The notes: generated by a model not told the origin, from the letters alone. 64,000 nt of DNA from Glycomyces sp040645615 (GCF_040645615.1 NZ_JBEYYO010000005.1:124001-188000), one strand, 5' to 3'. Shown: positions 42,927-53,499, counted from the stretch's first letter. Translations and numbers: made by a program.

Positions 42927-43370
42927 GTGCATCTCTATGCCGCGTATGGCTCGAATCTCGACCCCGCACGCATGCGTGCGACCTGCCCGCGATCCCCGCT
43001 GGTGGGGACGGGGTGGCTGGAGGGCTGGCGTCTGACGTTCGGCAACGCCGAGCTGGGTTCGGAGTCGGCGGTGGCGACGGTCGTGGAGGCCCCGGGCGAG
43101 CGGGTGTTCGTGTCGCTGTACGACCTCGACCCGGCCGACCGGCAGGTGCTCGACGAGCTGGAGGGCCTCAATTCGGGGCTGTACCGCAAGATGCACACCC
43201 AGGCCGCGACGCTGGAGGCGAACCGGCAGGTGTGGCTGTACGTGTTCGAGGGCTTCGAGGGCGGTCTGCCGAGCCAGTGGTACCTGGACGAGATCGTGCG
43301 GGCCGCCGAGGCCGCGGGTGCGCCGCAGGATTACGTCGAGGCGTTGCGAAAGCGGCCTACGGCGGAGTGA
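42927..43370 (+). CDS. Gamma-glutamylcyclotransferase-like protein
   Basis: A 147-residue GGCT-fold protein. The substrate loop AAYGSNLDPARM near the N-terminus and the acidic LDELEGLNSGLYRK (with the catalytic Glu region) are typical. Family members cleave gamma-glutamyl amides to 5-oxoproline. TATCTT ends six bases before GTG 42927 (leaderless). Divergent from lpdA with 62 bases between; it resembles the Rv3304 position. Confidence 0.87.
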   Translation: MHLYAAYGSNLDPARMRATCPRSPLVGTGWLEGWRLTFGNAELGSESAVATVVEAPGERVFVSLYDLDPADRQVLDELEGLNSGLYRKMHTQAATLEANRQVWLYVFEGFEGGLPSQWYLDEIVRAAEAAGAPQDYVEALRKRPTAE

Positions 43371-43463
43371 GCGGGTCGGCCGACTGACGCCCCGGCCGCA
43401 TCGGCCGTCGAGCGAGCGCGGCCGATCGAACCCGCAGGCGCGCGATCGCGGGTCGATCGCTTT

Positions 43464-43502
43464 CGACAGCGGGACGAGGCCTGAGGCTTCGTCCCGCTGT
43501 CG
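43464..43502. terminator. Bidirectional terminator between cyclotransferase and amidohydrolase genes
   Basis: A perfect 14-bp stem (CGACAGCGGGACGA) with an 11-base loop between convergent genes. A second imperfect inverted repeat (CGATCGAACCCGC ... GCGGGTCGATCG) lies just left of it. Confidence 0.85.
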
Positions 43503-43527
43503 TTGCAGTGCTTCGCGTTGCGGCGCT

Positions 43528-44718
43528 TTAGAACGCGGGGTTCATGGCCGCGGCGAGCGCGGTGTGAGTCATGACGCGGACGCCGTGTTCGAGGGCCTTC
43601 TCGTCGATGTCGAAGGTGCCCTGGTGGATGTCCAGGCGCTCGCCGGGGCGACCGACGCCCAGGCGGGCCATCGCGCCGGGGATCTGCTCCAGATAGTAGG
43701 CGAAGTCCTCGCCGCCCATGGACATGGGCGCCTCGGCGACCGCGCCGTCGCCGAGGGCGGCGGCGGTGGCTCCGGCGAACATGGCGGCGGCCGCGCGGTC
43801 GTTGACCACGGGCGGGACGCCGCGGCGGTAGTCGATCTCGCATTCGACGCCGGAGGCGCGGGCGACCGAACGGGTGATCTCCTGGACCAGGTCGGGGATC
43901 ATGTCCCAGGTCTCGCGGCCGTGGACGCGGACGGTGGCGCGGGCGAGGGCCTCCTGGGGGATCGCGTTCGCCGCTTCACCGGCCTGGACGGCGCCGAACA
44001 CGATCGCGACCGACTGGCGCGGGTCGAGGCGGCGATTGACCAGCGCGGGCACGTCGACCACGACGCGGCCGATGGCGTTGACGAGGTCGGAGGTCAGGTG
44101 CGGGCGGGAGGTGTGGCCGCCGCGGCCGGTCATGCGGACCTCCATGACGTCGCACGCGGCCGTGAGCGGGCCGGTGCGGACCCCGATCTGCCCGGTGAGG
44201 AACTGGGGGTCGCAGTGGAAGGCGAAGATCGCGGCCACATCGGTGAGCGCCCCGTATTTGATCATGGTGGGCGCGCCGGAGGGGAACTGCTCTTCGGAGG
44301 GCTGGAAGATGAGGCGGAAGCGGCCCGGGAGGCCTTCGACGCGTTCGAGTTCGGACAGGACGCGGCCGACGCCCAGGAGCATCGCGGTGTGGGCGTCGTG
44401 GCCGCACGCGTGGCAGACCCCGTCGACGGTGGAGCGGTACGGGACCTGCTTGGGGTCGTGGATGGGCAGGGCGTCCATGTCGGCGCGGATCGCGATGACC
44501 CGGTCGCCGGTGCCGATGTCGCAGGTCAGTCCGGTGCCGTCGGGGATGAGCTGGGGCGAGAGCCCGGCTTCGGCGAGGCGGGCGGCCACGTAGTCGGCGG
44601 TGTCGTGCTCTTGGCGCGACAGGCGCGGGTTCGCGTGGATGTGGCGGCGGACCGCGACGATCTCGGGGGCGTGGGCGGCGAGCCAGGCGTCGAGGAAGTC
44701 GGGCAGCGAATGGGACAT
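43528..44718 (-). CDS. M20-family amidohydrolase (AmiA/AmiB-like)
   Basis: A 396-residue metallo-amidohydrolase of the N-acyl amino acid/IAA-amino acid hydrolase group. Metal-binding motifs are AIRADMDALPI, CHACGHDAHTAMLLG, QPSEEQFPSGA and the late MGGEDFAYYLEQIPG; the dimerisation domain has GRGGHTSRPH. ATG 44718 is preferred for its GGAGC upstream and because the protein then starts like relatives (MSHSLPDFLDAWL). The frame stays open for another 58 codons from an ATG at 44892, so an N-terminal extension cannot be excluded. Position beside lpdA matches mycobacterial amiA1. Confidence 0.88.
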   Translation of the reverse strand: MSHSLPDFLDAWLAAHAPEIVAVRRHIHANPRLSRQEHDTADYVAARLAEAGLSPQLIPDGTGLTCDIGTGDRVIAIRADMDALPIHDPKQVPYRSTVDGVCHACGHDAHTAMLLGVGRVLSELERVEGLPGRFRLIFQPSEEQFPSGAPTMIKYGALTDVAAIFAFHCDPQFLTGQIGVRTGPLTAACDVMEVRMTGRGGHTSRPHLTSDLVNAIGRVVVDVPALVNRRLDPRQSVAIVFGAVQAGEAANAIPQEALARATVRVHGRETWDMIPDLVQEITRSVARASGVECEIDYRRGVPPVVNDRAAAAMFAGATAAALGDGAVAEAPMSMGGEDFAYYLEQIPGAMARLGVGRPGERLDIHQGTFDIDEKALEHGVRVMTHTALAAAMNPAF

Positions 44719-45343
44719 GGCCTGCTCCGTAGCGGTGGTGCCGGAAGCTGCGTTCGGTGCAGCGGAGTCGAAGGCGGGCAGCGCGCCCGGTACCACGAGA
44801 CACTCCTGCGGCGCGATCGCGCGCGGGGCGGGCTCATTGGACTTGGTGGCGGTACCCATCTCGACGACTTTCTCCGCAGTGAGCGTAAACATTCCTTCGC
44901 GCCTCGCAATTCGCGTTCGAGGATCAAAGCCATTGGAGCGCGATTGGGCAAGCTTAATCCGATCGCACTCCGTTGCGGCCTGCGCCGTGATTTGCGACGC
45001 CCGCCGCCGGTGTCCCGGCGGGTTCCAGGCCCGGGGTCCGGGTTGGCCGGAATTCGGCCCGGGATCGGCGTCTGGGCCGTTCACGGGCCGTGACGCCAGG
45101 GCGGCGGGAGCGGCTGCGGCCTTGCGGTCACGGCTGCACGACGGCCGGTCACGGCCTTTCGGCCGAACCCGCCGTCATGATGCATAACGCTTGCCGGGCC
45201 GATAAGTTACGGCCGCAATCCCGGTTTTTCATACAGGACGCGGACGCGCCGAGCTTTCGAGCGCGTCCGCGTGCCAGTCTTTCGCGAATCGTCGATTCCG
45301 GCGACAGACGCGTTGTGCGCTTCGCCTCTGGGTGACTATTCGG
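44719..45343 (-). other. Gene-poor stretch upstream of the amidohydrolase
   Basis: Over 600 bases without an independent gene. The right end holds the terminator of the mutase gene. The left 174 bases are an open in-frame extension of the amidohydrolase frame (beginning MFTLTAEKVVEMGTATKSNE) of uncertain status. Sequence around 45170-45240 is locally AT-rich and may contain the amidohydrolase promoter, but I cannot define one. Confidence 0.4.
45238..45272 (-). terminator. Terminator after the acyl-CoA mutase gene
   Basis: A 12-bp stem (ACGCGGACGCGC) with an 11-base loop, about 70 bases past the mutase stop. Confidence 0.72.
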
Positions 45344-46930
<1,587 letters not shown>

Positions 46931-47145
46931 GGCTGCCATCCTAGGTGTTCGTGCGCGTCTTCGGGAAGTCGTGGCGGGCTGAGCGCGGGCGCCGCCGATT
47001 CCCGGTTCCGATTCCGTTTACGACCGCGTCGGCTGGGCTTTACGAGCCCGGTCGAGGAGGCCGTTGCGAGCCGTAGGCGATCCCGGTACCGAGTCGGTGG
47101 CCGGGACGCGGCAGACTAGTGGGGATCCCTGCGAGGAGTGGCCGA

Positions 47146-49104
47146 ATGACGTATTCATCTGACTACGGTCGCGGTGGTCCCGGCGCATATGAGGACCCCC
47201 GCTCCGGTGCGGTGCCCCCTCCGCGGCAACCGCCCGAGACCCAAGGCGCGCACGGGTTCTCCAGTGCCCCTTATGGATCGGAGCCGCGGGGCGGTGCGAA
47301 CGCGCCCTCGTTCGGGGCCCGGTTCACCGGCCCGGAGGGCCCCGGCGGCGACTCCGGTTCGTACCGGTCCGGTTACAACCGGGACGCGTACGGCGGCGAC
47401 TCCTACGGCGACTCCTCCTACCGCAACAGCTCCTCCTACGGCAACTACGGGAACCTCGGGCAGAGCTTCGCCGTGGGCGGCGAGCAGCCCGGCCAGCCGC
47501 GGCGCGACCTCGGGTCGGGGGGCCACCGGGCCGGGCCCGGCGACCTCGTGGCCGAGCGCTACCAGCTCGTCGACCTCGTCGGCAAGGGCGGCAACGGCTC
47601 GGTGTGGCGCGCCACCGACATGGTCCTGCGCCGCGAAGTGGGCCTCAAAGAGGTGTTCCTGCCCCCGGACCTGCCCCCGGCAGAGCGCGTGCAACTCATC
47701 GAGCGGTCCCGGCGCGAAGCCCAGATCGCCGCCGGGCTCTCGCACCCGTCGGTGATCCGCGTGTTCGACGTGGTCGAGCACGCCGGGCTCCCCTGGATCG
47801 TGATGGAGCTGCTCCAGGCGAGGAGCCTCGCCGAGATCCTCACCCAGGACGGGCCGCTGTCGCCTCGCGTGGCCGCCAAGATCGGCCTCGCGCTCACCGG
47901 GGCGCTCCAGGCCGCGCACGACGCCGGGATCATCCACCGCGACGTCAAACCCGGCAACGTGCTCATCTCCACCGACGGGCGCTGCGTCCTCTCCGACTTC
48001 GGCGCCGCCCAGATGCACCAGGTCTCCGGCGGCACCACCCCCGGGAAGGTCCTCGGCTCGGCGCACTACATCGCGCCCGAACGGGCCGTGGGCCACCCGG
48101 CCGAACCGGCCAGCGACGTGTTCAGCCTCGGCGTGACCCTGTACGCGGCCGTCGAGGGCCGCCCGCCCTTCGACCGCGGCGACGCGGTCTCGACCATGCG
48201 CGCCGTCGTCCAAGAACCCCCCGAGAACCCCCGCCACGCCGGGCCGCTGACCCCGCTGCTCGGCGGCATGCTCGCCAAGGAACCGCACCAGCGGGCCGCG
48301 CTGCCCGACGTGCGCGACGAACTCGCCGCGCTCCTGGCCGGGCCGCTCGCCGGCCCCGGCGGGGCCCAGACCCCCTCGCCGCCCTACCGCGGTGGCGCGG
48401 GCGGGCAGACCAGCGGCTACCGCGAAGTCGCCCCGCCCAGGGAGCGCGAGGCCGAACCCGAGCCCGAACCGAGCCGGTCCCGGCCCGCCATCTGGGTCGT
48501 CTGCGCGCTCTTGGCGCTGGTCCTCATCTGGGGCGGGTACAAGCTCGTCACCGGCGACGAGGGCTCGGGAGGCGAAGCGCCCCAAGGGGAGCAGACCACC
48601 GGCGAAGGCGAGGAGCCGCCGCCGGGCGACGACGAGGAGCAACCGCCGCCCGAGGCCCCGTTCGAGACCGCCGTCCACGAAGGCGGCGGATTCACCGCGA
48701 ACTACCCGTCGAACTGGGGCGAAGGCACCGCCGGCGACGCGTTCGAGTCGTACTACAACCCCGACGACGACAGCCAATGGGTCCGGTTCTACTCCGGATC
48801 CGACTGGGCCCCCGAAGGGCCGCAGGCCTTCTTGGAGAACTACTGGAGCGGCCTGCCCGGGGAGATGACCGACCTCGAGCAGACCCGCCTGGAGCCCGTC
48901 GAATTCGGGGGCATGACCGGCACGGTCCTGGAGTACACCGGCACCAACACCGACGACGTCGGCGCCGACCGCCACTCCATCTGGGCCATCGTGGAGGCCG
49001 AGGACGGCACCGAGTACGGCGTGTTCATCGCCGGGAACGCCGACGCCTGGGAGCTATCACAGGCGGTCTACACCGAAGCCCTGGCTTCGTTCGCCACCGG
49101 CTGA
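47146..49104 (+). CDS. Membrane Ser/Thr protein kinase with low-complexity N-terminus
   Basis: A 652-residue PknB-type kinase. Residues 1-135 are Gly/Tyr/Ser/Asp-rich and disordered (GGDSYGDSSYRNSSSYGNYG). The kinase domain (about 140-415) has GKGGNGSVW, the Lys in VGLKEV, HRDVKPGNVL, SDFGAAQ and APERA. A single transmembrane helix (AIWVVCALLALVLIWGGYKLV) is followed by an acidic Pro-rich spacer and an extracytoplasmic domain of about 140 residues (GGGFTANYPSNW onward) with a psbP-like look. GAGGAG precedes the ATG. Substrates are unknown. Confidence 0.9.
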   Translation: MTYSSDYGRGGPGAYEDPRSGAVPPPRQPPETQGAHGFSSAPYGSEPRGGANAPSFGARFTGPEGPGGDSGSYRSGYNRDAYGGDSYGDSSYRNSSSYGNYGNLGQSFAVGGEQPGQPRRDLGSGGHRAGPGDLVAERYQLVDLVGKGGNGSVWRATDMVLRREVGLKEVFLPPDLPPAERVQLIERSRREAQIAAGLSHPSVIRVFDVVEHAGLPWIVMELLQARSLAEILTQDGPLSPRVAAKIGLALTGALQAAHDAGIIHRDVKPGNVLISTDGRCVLSDFGAAQMHQVSGGTTPGKVLGSAHYIAPERAVGHPAEPASDVFSLGVTLYAAVEGRPPFDRGDAVSTMRAVVQEPPENPRHAGPLTPLLGGMLAKEPHQRAALPDVRDELAALLAGPLAGPGGAQTPSPPYRGGAGGQTSGYREVAPPREREAEPEPEPSRSRPAIWVVCALLALVLIWGGYKLVTGDEGSGGEAPQGEQTTGEGEEPPPGDDEEQPPPEAPFETAVHEGGGFTANYPSNWGEGTAGDAFESYYNPDDDSQWVRFYSGSDWAPEGPQAFLENYWSGLPGEMTDLEQTRLEPVEFGGMTGTVLEYTGTNTDDVGADRHSIWAIVEAEDGTEYGVFIAGNADAWELSQAVYTEALASFATG

Positions 49105-49160
49105 GGCCACACCGACCGCAACGGCGGCCCCGCCTGCGGCGGATATGCGACCATTTCCAC

Positions 49161-50825
49161 ATGACGGAGTCTGCTCACACCAATCTGGACGCGCTGCGCG
49201 CCACCGCGCTGCAATGGATCACCGACGACCCCGACAAGGCCGCCCGCGACGAGCTCTACCGCCTCCTCGACGCGCTCCCCGCCACGGCCGAGGAGCTCGC
49301 CGACCGCTTCGCCGGGCGCCTCAAGTTCGGCACCGCCGGACTGCGCGGGCCCCTGCGGGCCGGACCCAACGGCATGAACCTCGCCGTGGTCCGCGCCGCC
49401 GCCGCCGGACTCGCGAACTGGCTCGACGCCAAAGGCGCCACCGGGCCCGTCGTCATCGGCTACGACGCCCGGCACGGCAGCCGCGACTTCGCGATCGAGA
49501 CCGCCCGCGTCGTCACCGGCTCGGGCCGCGGCGCGCTCCTCATGCCCGGACCGCTCCCGACCCCGGCCACCGCGTTCGCCGTGACCCACCTCGACGCCGC
49601 GGCCGCCGTCCAGGTCACCGCCAGCCACAACCCGCCCCAGGACAACGGCTACAAGGTCTACCTCGGGCGCGAACTCGGCGGCGACCTCGGCGCGGGAGCC
49701 CAGATCGTCCCGCCCGCCGACACCGAGATCGAAGCGGCCATCGAAGCACTCGGCCCGCTCTCGGAGATCCCCCTCGGCGACGAGGGCGAGACCCTCGACG
49801 GCACCGTCGTGGACGAATACCTCGCCTCGATCGCCTCCGTGGTCGACCCCGACGACCCCAAGCGCCTCGCCTCCGTGGCCACCCCGATGCACGGCGTCGG
49901 CGGACAGACCCTGGTGCGGGCCATGGAGAAAGCCGGATTCGCGGCCCCGACCCTGGTGAGCGAGCAGGCCGAACCCGACGCGGACTTCCCGACCGTGGCC
50001 TTCCCCAACCCCGAAGAGCCCGGCGCGATCGACCTGCTCACGGCCCTCGCGGTCGAAGAGGGCGCCGACGTGGCGCTGGCCCTGGACCCCGACGCCGACC
50101 GCTGCTCGGTGGCCGTCCCGGTCGAAGGCGGCACGTGGCGCCAGCTCTCGGGCAACGAGGTCGGGGTACTCCTGGCCGACCACTGGATGCGCAAGGGCCA
50201 CCAGGGCACGTACGCGACCACGATCGTGTCCACCACGCAGCTCAAGGCGATGTGCGACAAGCGCGGCTTCGGCTACATGGAGACCCTGACCGGGTTCAAG
50301 TGGCTCGCGCGCACCAGCGGTGACCTGGCGTTCGCGTTCGAAGAGGCGCTCGGCTACTGCGTCGCGCCCGAGTACCTGAGGGACAAGGACGGTATCTCGG
50401 CCTCGCTCGTGGTCGCCGAGATCGCCGCCGGCCAGGCCGCGCGCATGGCAACCCTTCAGGACCGCCTCGACGAGCTCGCCGAGGAGTTCGGCGTCTACGA
50501 GACCGGGCAGCTCTCGGTCCGGGTCGAGGACCTCTCCGAGATCGACGCGTGCATGAAGCGCCTGCGCGCCAGCCGCCCGACCTCGCTGCTGGACGAGCCG
50601 GTCACCGACTACCTCGACCGCCTCCCCGACGCCGACGTCGTGACGATCACGACCGCGAACGCACGGGTCGTGGCCCGCCCCAGCGGCACCGAACCCAAGC
50701 TCAAGGCCTACCTCGAAGTCCGAGAAGACGTCGGAGGCGACCTCCAGGGCGCGAGGGAACGAGCCCGCGCGAGCGTCGAGGCCTTGAAAGCCGAAGTGGC
50801 CGCGATCCTAGGAGTCCCCCACTAA
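49161..50825 (+). CDS. pmmB: Phosphosugar mutase (phosphomannomutase/phosphopentomutase, PmmB-like)
   Basis: A 554-residue alpha-D-phosphohexomutase. All four domain motifs are seen: phosphoserine loop TASHNPPQDNGYKVY, metal loop DPDADR, sugar-binding GFKWLARTSGD followed by FAFEEALGYCV, and phosphate-binding RPSGTEPKLKAYLEV. Length and FGTAGLRG N-terminus match the PmmB/PGM2 subgroup, which can act on pentose 1-phosphates. Near upp and deoC it may feed ribose/deoxyribose 1-phosphate into catabolism. GACCAT lies six bases before the ATG, a weak leaderless signal. Confidence 0.92.
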   Translation: MTESAHTNLDALRATALQWITDDPDKAARDELYRLLDALPATAEELADRFAGRLKFGTAGLRGPLRAGPNGMNLAVVRAAAAGLANWLDAKGATGPVVIGYDARHGSRDFAIETARVVTGSGRGALLMPGPLPTPATAFAVTHLDAAAAVQVTASHNPPQDNGYKVYLGRELGGDLGAGAQIVPPADTEIEAAIEALGPLSEIPLGDEGETLDGTVVDEYLASIASVVDPDDPKRLASVATPMHGVGGQTLVRAMEKAGFAAPTLVSEQAEPDADFPTVAFPNPEEPGAIDLLTALAVEEGADVALALDPDADRCSVAVPVEGGTWRQLSGNEVGVLLADHWMRKGHQGTYATTIVSTTQLKAMCDKRGFGYMETLTGFKWLARTSGDLAFAFEEALGYCVAPEYLRDKDGISASLVVAEIAAGQAARMATLQDRLDELAEEFGVYETGQLSVRVEDLSEIDACMKRLRASRPTSLLDEPVTDYLDRLPDADVVTITTANARVVARPSGTEPKLKAYLEVREDVGGDLQGARERARASVEALKAEVAAILGVPH

Positions 50826-50837
50826 GCACGCAAGGAG

Positions 50838-50868
50838 AAGTGGCCGGGCGCTGTGCGCCCGGCCACTT
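50838..50868 (+). terminator. Terminator after pmmB
   Basis: A 13-bp stem (AAGTGGCCGGGCG) with a CTGTG loop and a short T run, 12 bases past the stop. Confidence 0.88.
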
Positions 50869-50898
50869 TTGCGAGAGCGTGTCGCTTCCACGATTCGC

Positions 50899-50926
50899 TT
50901 GATTCACCTGATAAAACAGATAATAT
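50899..50926 (+). promoter_or_regulatory. Promoter of the toxin-antitoxin operon
   Basis: TTGATT (50899-50904), 16 bases and TAATAT (50921-50926) lie in an AT-rich patch. GATAA occurs three times at 8-9-base spacing (near 50910, 50919 and 50927), a possible operator for the antitoxin. The start codon used is probably ATG 50934, seven bases after the -10. Confidence 0.7.
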
Positions 50927-50933
50927 GATAACT

Positions 50934-51194
50934 ATGACTGCCATCACCGCAACGGAGGCCGCGCGGCGGTTCTCGGCGATCCTGGATGCCTCGAGCCGCG
51001 GCGAGGTCTTCGAAGTGATGCGCGGCGGCGTCCACGTCGCGACGATCACGCCGCCGCACCGCGCGAACGGCGGCGCCATCATCGACGCTTACAAGAACCA
51101 CGAGCCGGACCCTGAATTTGGCGACCTGCTCGAAGAGATTCACAACGAGATGAACAAGCCAGTGGTGGTCAAGGACCCGTGGGAAGAAGACTGA
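50934..51194 (+). CDS. Phd/YefM-family antitoxin
   Basis: An 86-residue antitoxin. The N-terminal DNA-binding domain shows the Phd/YefM pattern TAITATEAARRFSAILDASSRGEVFEV, with MRGGVHVATITPP as the second strand pair. The acidic C-terminus (PEFGDLLEEIHNEM...DPWEED) is the likely toxin-neutralising segment. Start set at ATG 50934 on promoter spacing; an in-frame ATG at 50925 overlaps the -10 box. The toxin gene overlaps its end by 16 bases. Confidence 0.9.
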   Translation: MTAITATEAARRFSAILDASSRGEVFEVMRGGVHVATITPPHRANGGAIIDAYKNHEPDPEFGDLLEEIHNEMNKPVVVKDPWEED

Positions 51195-51589
51195 TCTGGG
51201 ACACCGGCGTTGTCATCGCCATCGAACGCCACAAGATCGACCCAGCAGCGTTCATGCTCGTCGACGATGACGTCGCAGTCGCCACCGTGACGCTGACAGA
51301 ACTGAAACTCGGTGTGAAACTCTCACCACCCGAAAAGCGCGCCCGCCGGACCGCCTCTATCGAACATGTGCTCCTCAACTGCTCGTTGGCGGACTACACG
51401 GTCGAAGTGACGGAGTTCCACGCCGACCTCAAAGCGCACTGCCGCCGAACGGGAACTCCCCGAGGCGAGCTCGATCTCATGATCGCCGCGACGGCACTCG
51501 CGACCAGCCGGGTCCTGGTCACGTTCGACCGCAAAGCCTGCTTCGGCGGTCTCCCCGGCGTGAACGTCATCGAGCTACCGAACACATGA
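51179..51589 (+). CDS. vapC: PIN-domain toxin (VapC-like ribonuclease)
   Basis: A 136-residue PIN-domain nuclease with the acidic residues of the metal site: Asp in WDTGVVIAIE, Glu in LTELKLG, Asp in GELDLMIAATAL and Asp in VTFDRKACF. VapC-type toxins cleave tRNA or rRNA when the antitoxin is lost. GTG start inside the antitoxin gene. The Phd-type antitoxin with a PIN toxin is a known mixed pairing. Confidence 0.9.
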   Translation: MGRRLIWDTGVVIAIERHKIDPAAFMLVDDDVAVATVTLTELKLGVKLSPPEKRARRTASIEHVLLNCSLADYTVEVTEFHADLKAHCRRTGTPRGELDLMIAATALATSRVLVTFDRKACFGGLPGVNVIELPNT

Positions 51590-51774
51590 ATCGAGGGTTC
51601 AGTCACCGCGGACAGCCGATCGACCGGGCTCTCATCGCGCGGTGCCGTGAGATCGCAAGTGGCAGTGGCATCACCGCCGACGACGTTCTCACCGCGATTG
51701 AGGAGGTTCGCGCGGAGCAGCAGGCCCGCGTCGAACGCCTCTGCGACCTTGTCAGTCCAGATCGAGACAGATGA
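51586..51774 (+). CDS. Small third gene of the toxin-antitoxin operon
   Basis: A 62-residue helical, charged protein (MNRGFSHRGQPIDRALIARC...VLTAIEEVRAEQQARVERLCDLV). Its ATG overlaps the toxin stop (ATGA), so it is coupled to the toxin. No family recognised. It could be a chaperone, a second antitoxin or incidental. A hairpin terminator follows directly. Confidence 0.55.
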   Translation: MNRGFSHRGQPIDRALIARCREIASGSGITADDVLTAIEEVRAEQQARVERLCDLVSPDRDR

Positions 51775-51801
51775 GGGGCCGGGCGCGCAGCGCCTGGCCC
51801 C
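51775..51801. terminator. Bidirectional terminator between the toxin-antitoxin operon and upp
   Basis: GGGGCCGGGCGC pairs with GCGCCTGGCCCC (one G-U pair) around a three-base loop, between convergent genes. Confidence 0.82.
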
Positions 51802-51812
51802 GTTCGTTTCGG

Positions 51813-52445
51813 TCAGAAGCGGCGGTAGGCGCCGAATTGGCGGTCTCCGGCGTCGCCTAGGCCGGGGACGATGTAGGCCTTGGCGTCGAGTTGGGGGTCG
51901 ACCGCGGCGGTGGTCATGCGCAGGCTCAGGCCTGAAGACGAGAGCTTTTCGATGCCGTCGGGGGCGCACAGGACGCTGATGAGGTCGATGTCGGTGCAGC
52001 CGCGGGCGGCGATCATCTCGCAGCAGCGCAGGAGCGAGCCGCCGGTGGCGACCATGGGGTCGAGAACGATGACGTGGCGGCCGGTGAGGTCGTCGGGGAG
52101 GGACTCCATGTAAGCGTACGGCTCGTGCGTCTCCTCGTCGCGGGCCAGGCCCACGAAGCCCATCGAGGCGTCGGGGATCATCGACTGCGCGGCGTCGGCC
52201 ATGCCGAGCCCGGCCCGCAGGACCGGGACGAGCACCGGCGGGTTCCCCAGCCGGAAGCCCTTGGCCGCGGCCACCGGGGTCCTGATCTCGTATTCGGTCA
52301 CGGCCACCTCGCGGGTGGCCTCGTAGACGAGCATCATGGTGAGCTCGTGCAGGGCGGCCCGGAACCTCGGCGAGTCCGAGCGCTCGTCGCGCATGGCGGT
52401 GAGCCTCTCGGCGGCGAGCGGGTGTTCGACGATCTTGACATCCAC
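51813..52445 (-). CDS. upp: Uracil phosphoribosyltransferase
   Basis: A 210-residue enzyme converting uracil and PRPP to UMP. It has PRF...LHELTMMLVYEATR, the VPVLRAGLGMADA segment, the PRPP loop VIVLDPMVATGGSLL and the uracil-binding YIVPGLGDAGDRQFGA. GTG 52445 is taken as start because TAAGGT lies eight bases upstream and the protein then begins MDVKIVEHPLAAERLT like its relatives. Divergent from deoC. Confidence 0.94.
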   Translation of the reverse strand: MDVKIVEHPLAAERLTAMRDERSDSPRFRAALHELTMMLVYEATREVAVTEYEIRTPVAAAKGFRLGNPPVLVPVLRAGLGMADAAQSMIPDASMGFVGLARDEETHEPYAYMESLPDDLTGRHVIVLDPMVATGGSLLRCCEMIAARGCTDIDLISVLCAPDGIEKLSSSGLSLRMTTAAVDPQLDAKAYIVPGLGDAGDRQFGAYRRF

Positions 52446-52584
52446 GGTTACCAACCTTAACGCCCTGTTCGCCGAGCTAATGTGAGCTGGTCACCATCGT
52501 CCGCCCGGGGCCGCGGGGTAAAGGCCCCTCACCTTGGTCGCGAGCCGCAAGCGCAGGCAACATGAGTTTGGATACCATCGGGTC

Positions 52585-53499
52585 ATGGGATCAATTTTGA
52601 GCGGCGCTGAGGCCGTCGCGCTGGTTCGAGGTCTGCCGGGGGTCGACGCGGTCGGGCTCGAGGCGCGGGCGGCGGGTTTGAGCACTCGCTCGGTCAAGAA
52701 GGAGTCGAAGGCGAAGGCCATCGACCTGGCCATCAGCATGATCGACCTGACCACCCTCGAAGGGGCGGACACGCCCGGCAAGGTCAGGTCGCTCGCGGCC
52801 AAGGCCATGCGCCCCGACGGCGACGCGCCCGCCACCGCCGCGGTCTGCGTGTACCCGTCGATGGTGGCCACCGCCGCCGAAGCCGTGAAGGGCTCGGGCG
52901 TCAAGGTCGCCTCGGTCGCGACCGGGTTCCCCGCCGGGCAGGTCCCGCTGGAGGTGCGCCTGGCCGACACCGAGGCCGCCGTGCGGGCCGGAGCCGACGA
53001 GATCGACATGGTCATCAACCGCGGCGCTTTTCTGGCCGGGGACCTGGAGAAGGTCTACGGCGAGATCAAGGCCGTCAAGGTCGCCAGCGGCGAGGCCCGC
53101 CTCAAGGTCATCCTGGAGACCGGTGAACTGGTGACCTACGACGACGTGCGCCGCGCGTCCTGGCTGGCGATGCACGCCGGGGCCGACTTCATCAAGACCT
53201 CCACCGGCAAGGTCGGCGTCAACGCGACCCTGCCGGTCACGCTGCTGATGATGCAGGCCGTGCGCGACTTCCGCGCCGCGACCGGCGTCCAGGTCGGCGT
53301 CAAACCCGCAGGCGGGATCCGCAACACCAAGGACGCCATCAAGTACCTGGTGTGCGTCAACGAGATCCTCGGCGACGACTGGCTCTCCAATGAATGGTTC
53401 CGCTTCGGCGCGTCCAGCCTCCTCAACGACCTGCTCATGCAGCGCCAGAAACTCAAGACCGGCCACTACTCCGGCCCCGACTACGTGACGGTGGACTAA
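52585..53499 (+). CDS. deoC: Deoxyribose-phosphate aldolase
   Basis: A 304-residue class I aldolase splitting 2-deoxyribose 5-phosphate into acetaldehyde and glyceraldehyde 3-phosphate. SMIDLTTLEGADT, GADEIDMVIN (catalytic Asp), the Schiff-base Lys in GADFIKTSTGK and VGVKPAGGIRN (second Lys) are all present. It is of the longer, animal-like DERA subgroup. TACCAT lies six bases before the ATG (leaderless). The aldehyde dehydrogenase gene starts three bases after its stop, presumably to oxidise the acetaldehyde. Confidence 0.94.
   Translation: MGSILSGAEAVALVRGLPGVDAVGLEARAAGLSTRSVKKESKAKAIDLAISMIDLTTLEGADTPGKVRSLAAKAMRPDGDAPATAAVCVYPSMVATAAEAVKGSGVKVASVATGFPAGQVPLEVRLADTEAAVRAGADEIDMVINRGAFLAGDLEKVYGEIKAVKVASGEARLKVILETGELVTYDDVRRASWLAMHAGADFIKTSTGKVGVNATLPVTLLMMQAVRDFRAATGVQVGVKPAGGIRNTKDAIKYLVCVNEILGDDWLSNEWFRFGASSLLNDLLMQRQKLKTGHYSGPDYVTVD

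Noticed and set aside
43420..43458. Imperfect CGATCG-flanked inverted repeat as an element end or attachment site
   Set aside because: It is adjacent to a terminator in a convergent gap, with no integrase, transposase or duplicated target nearby.
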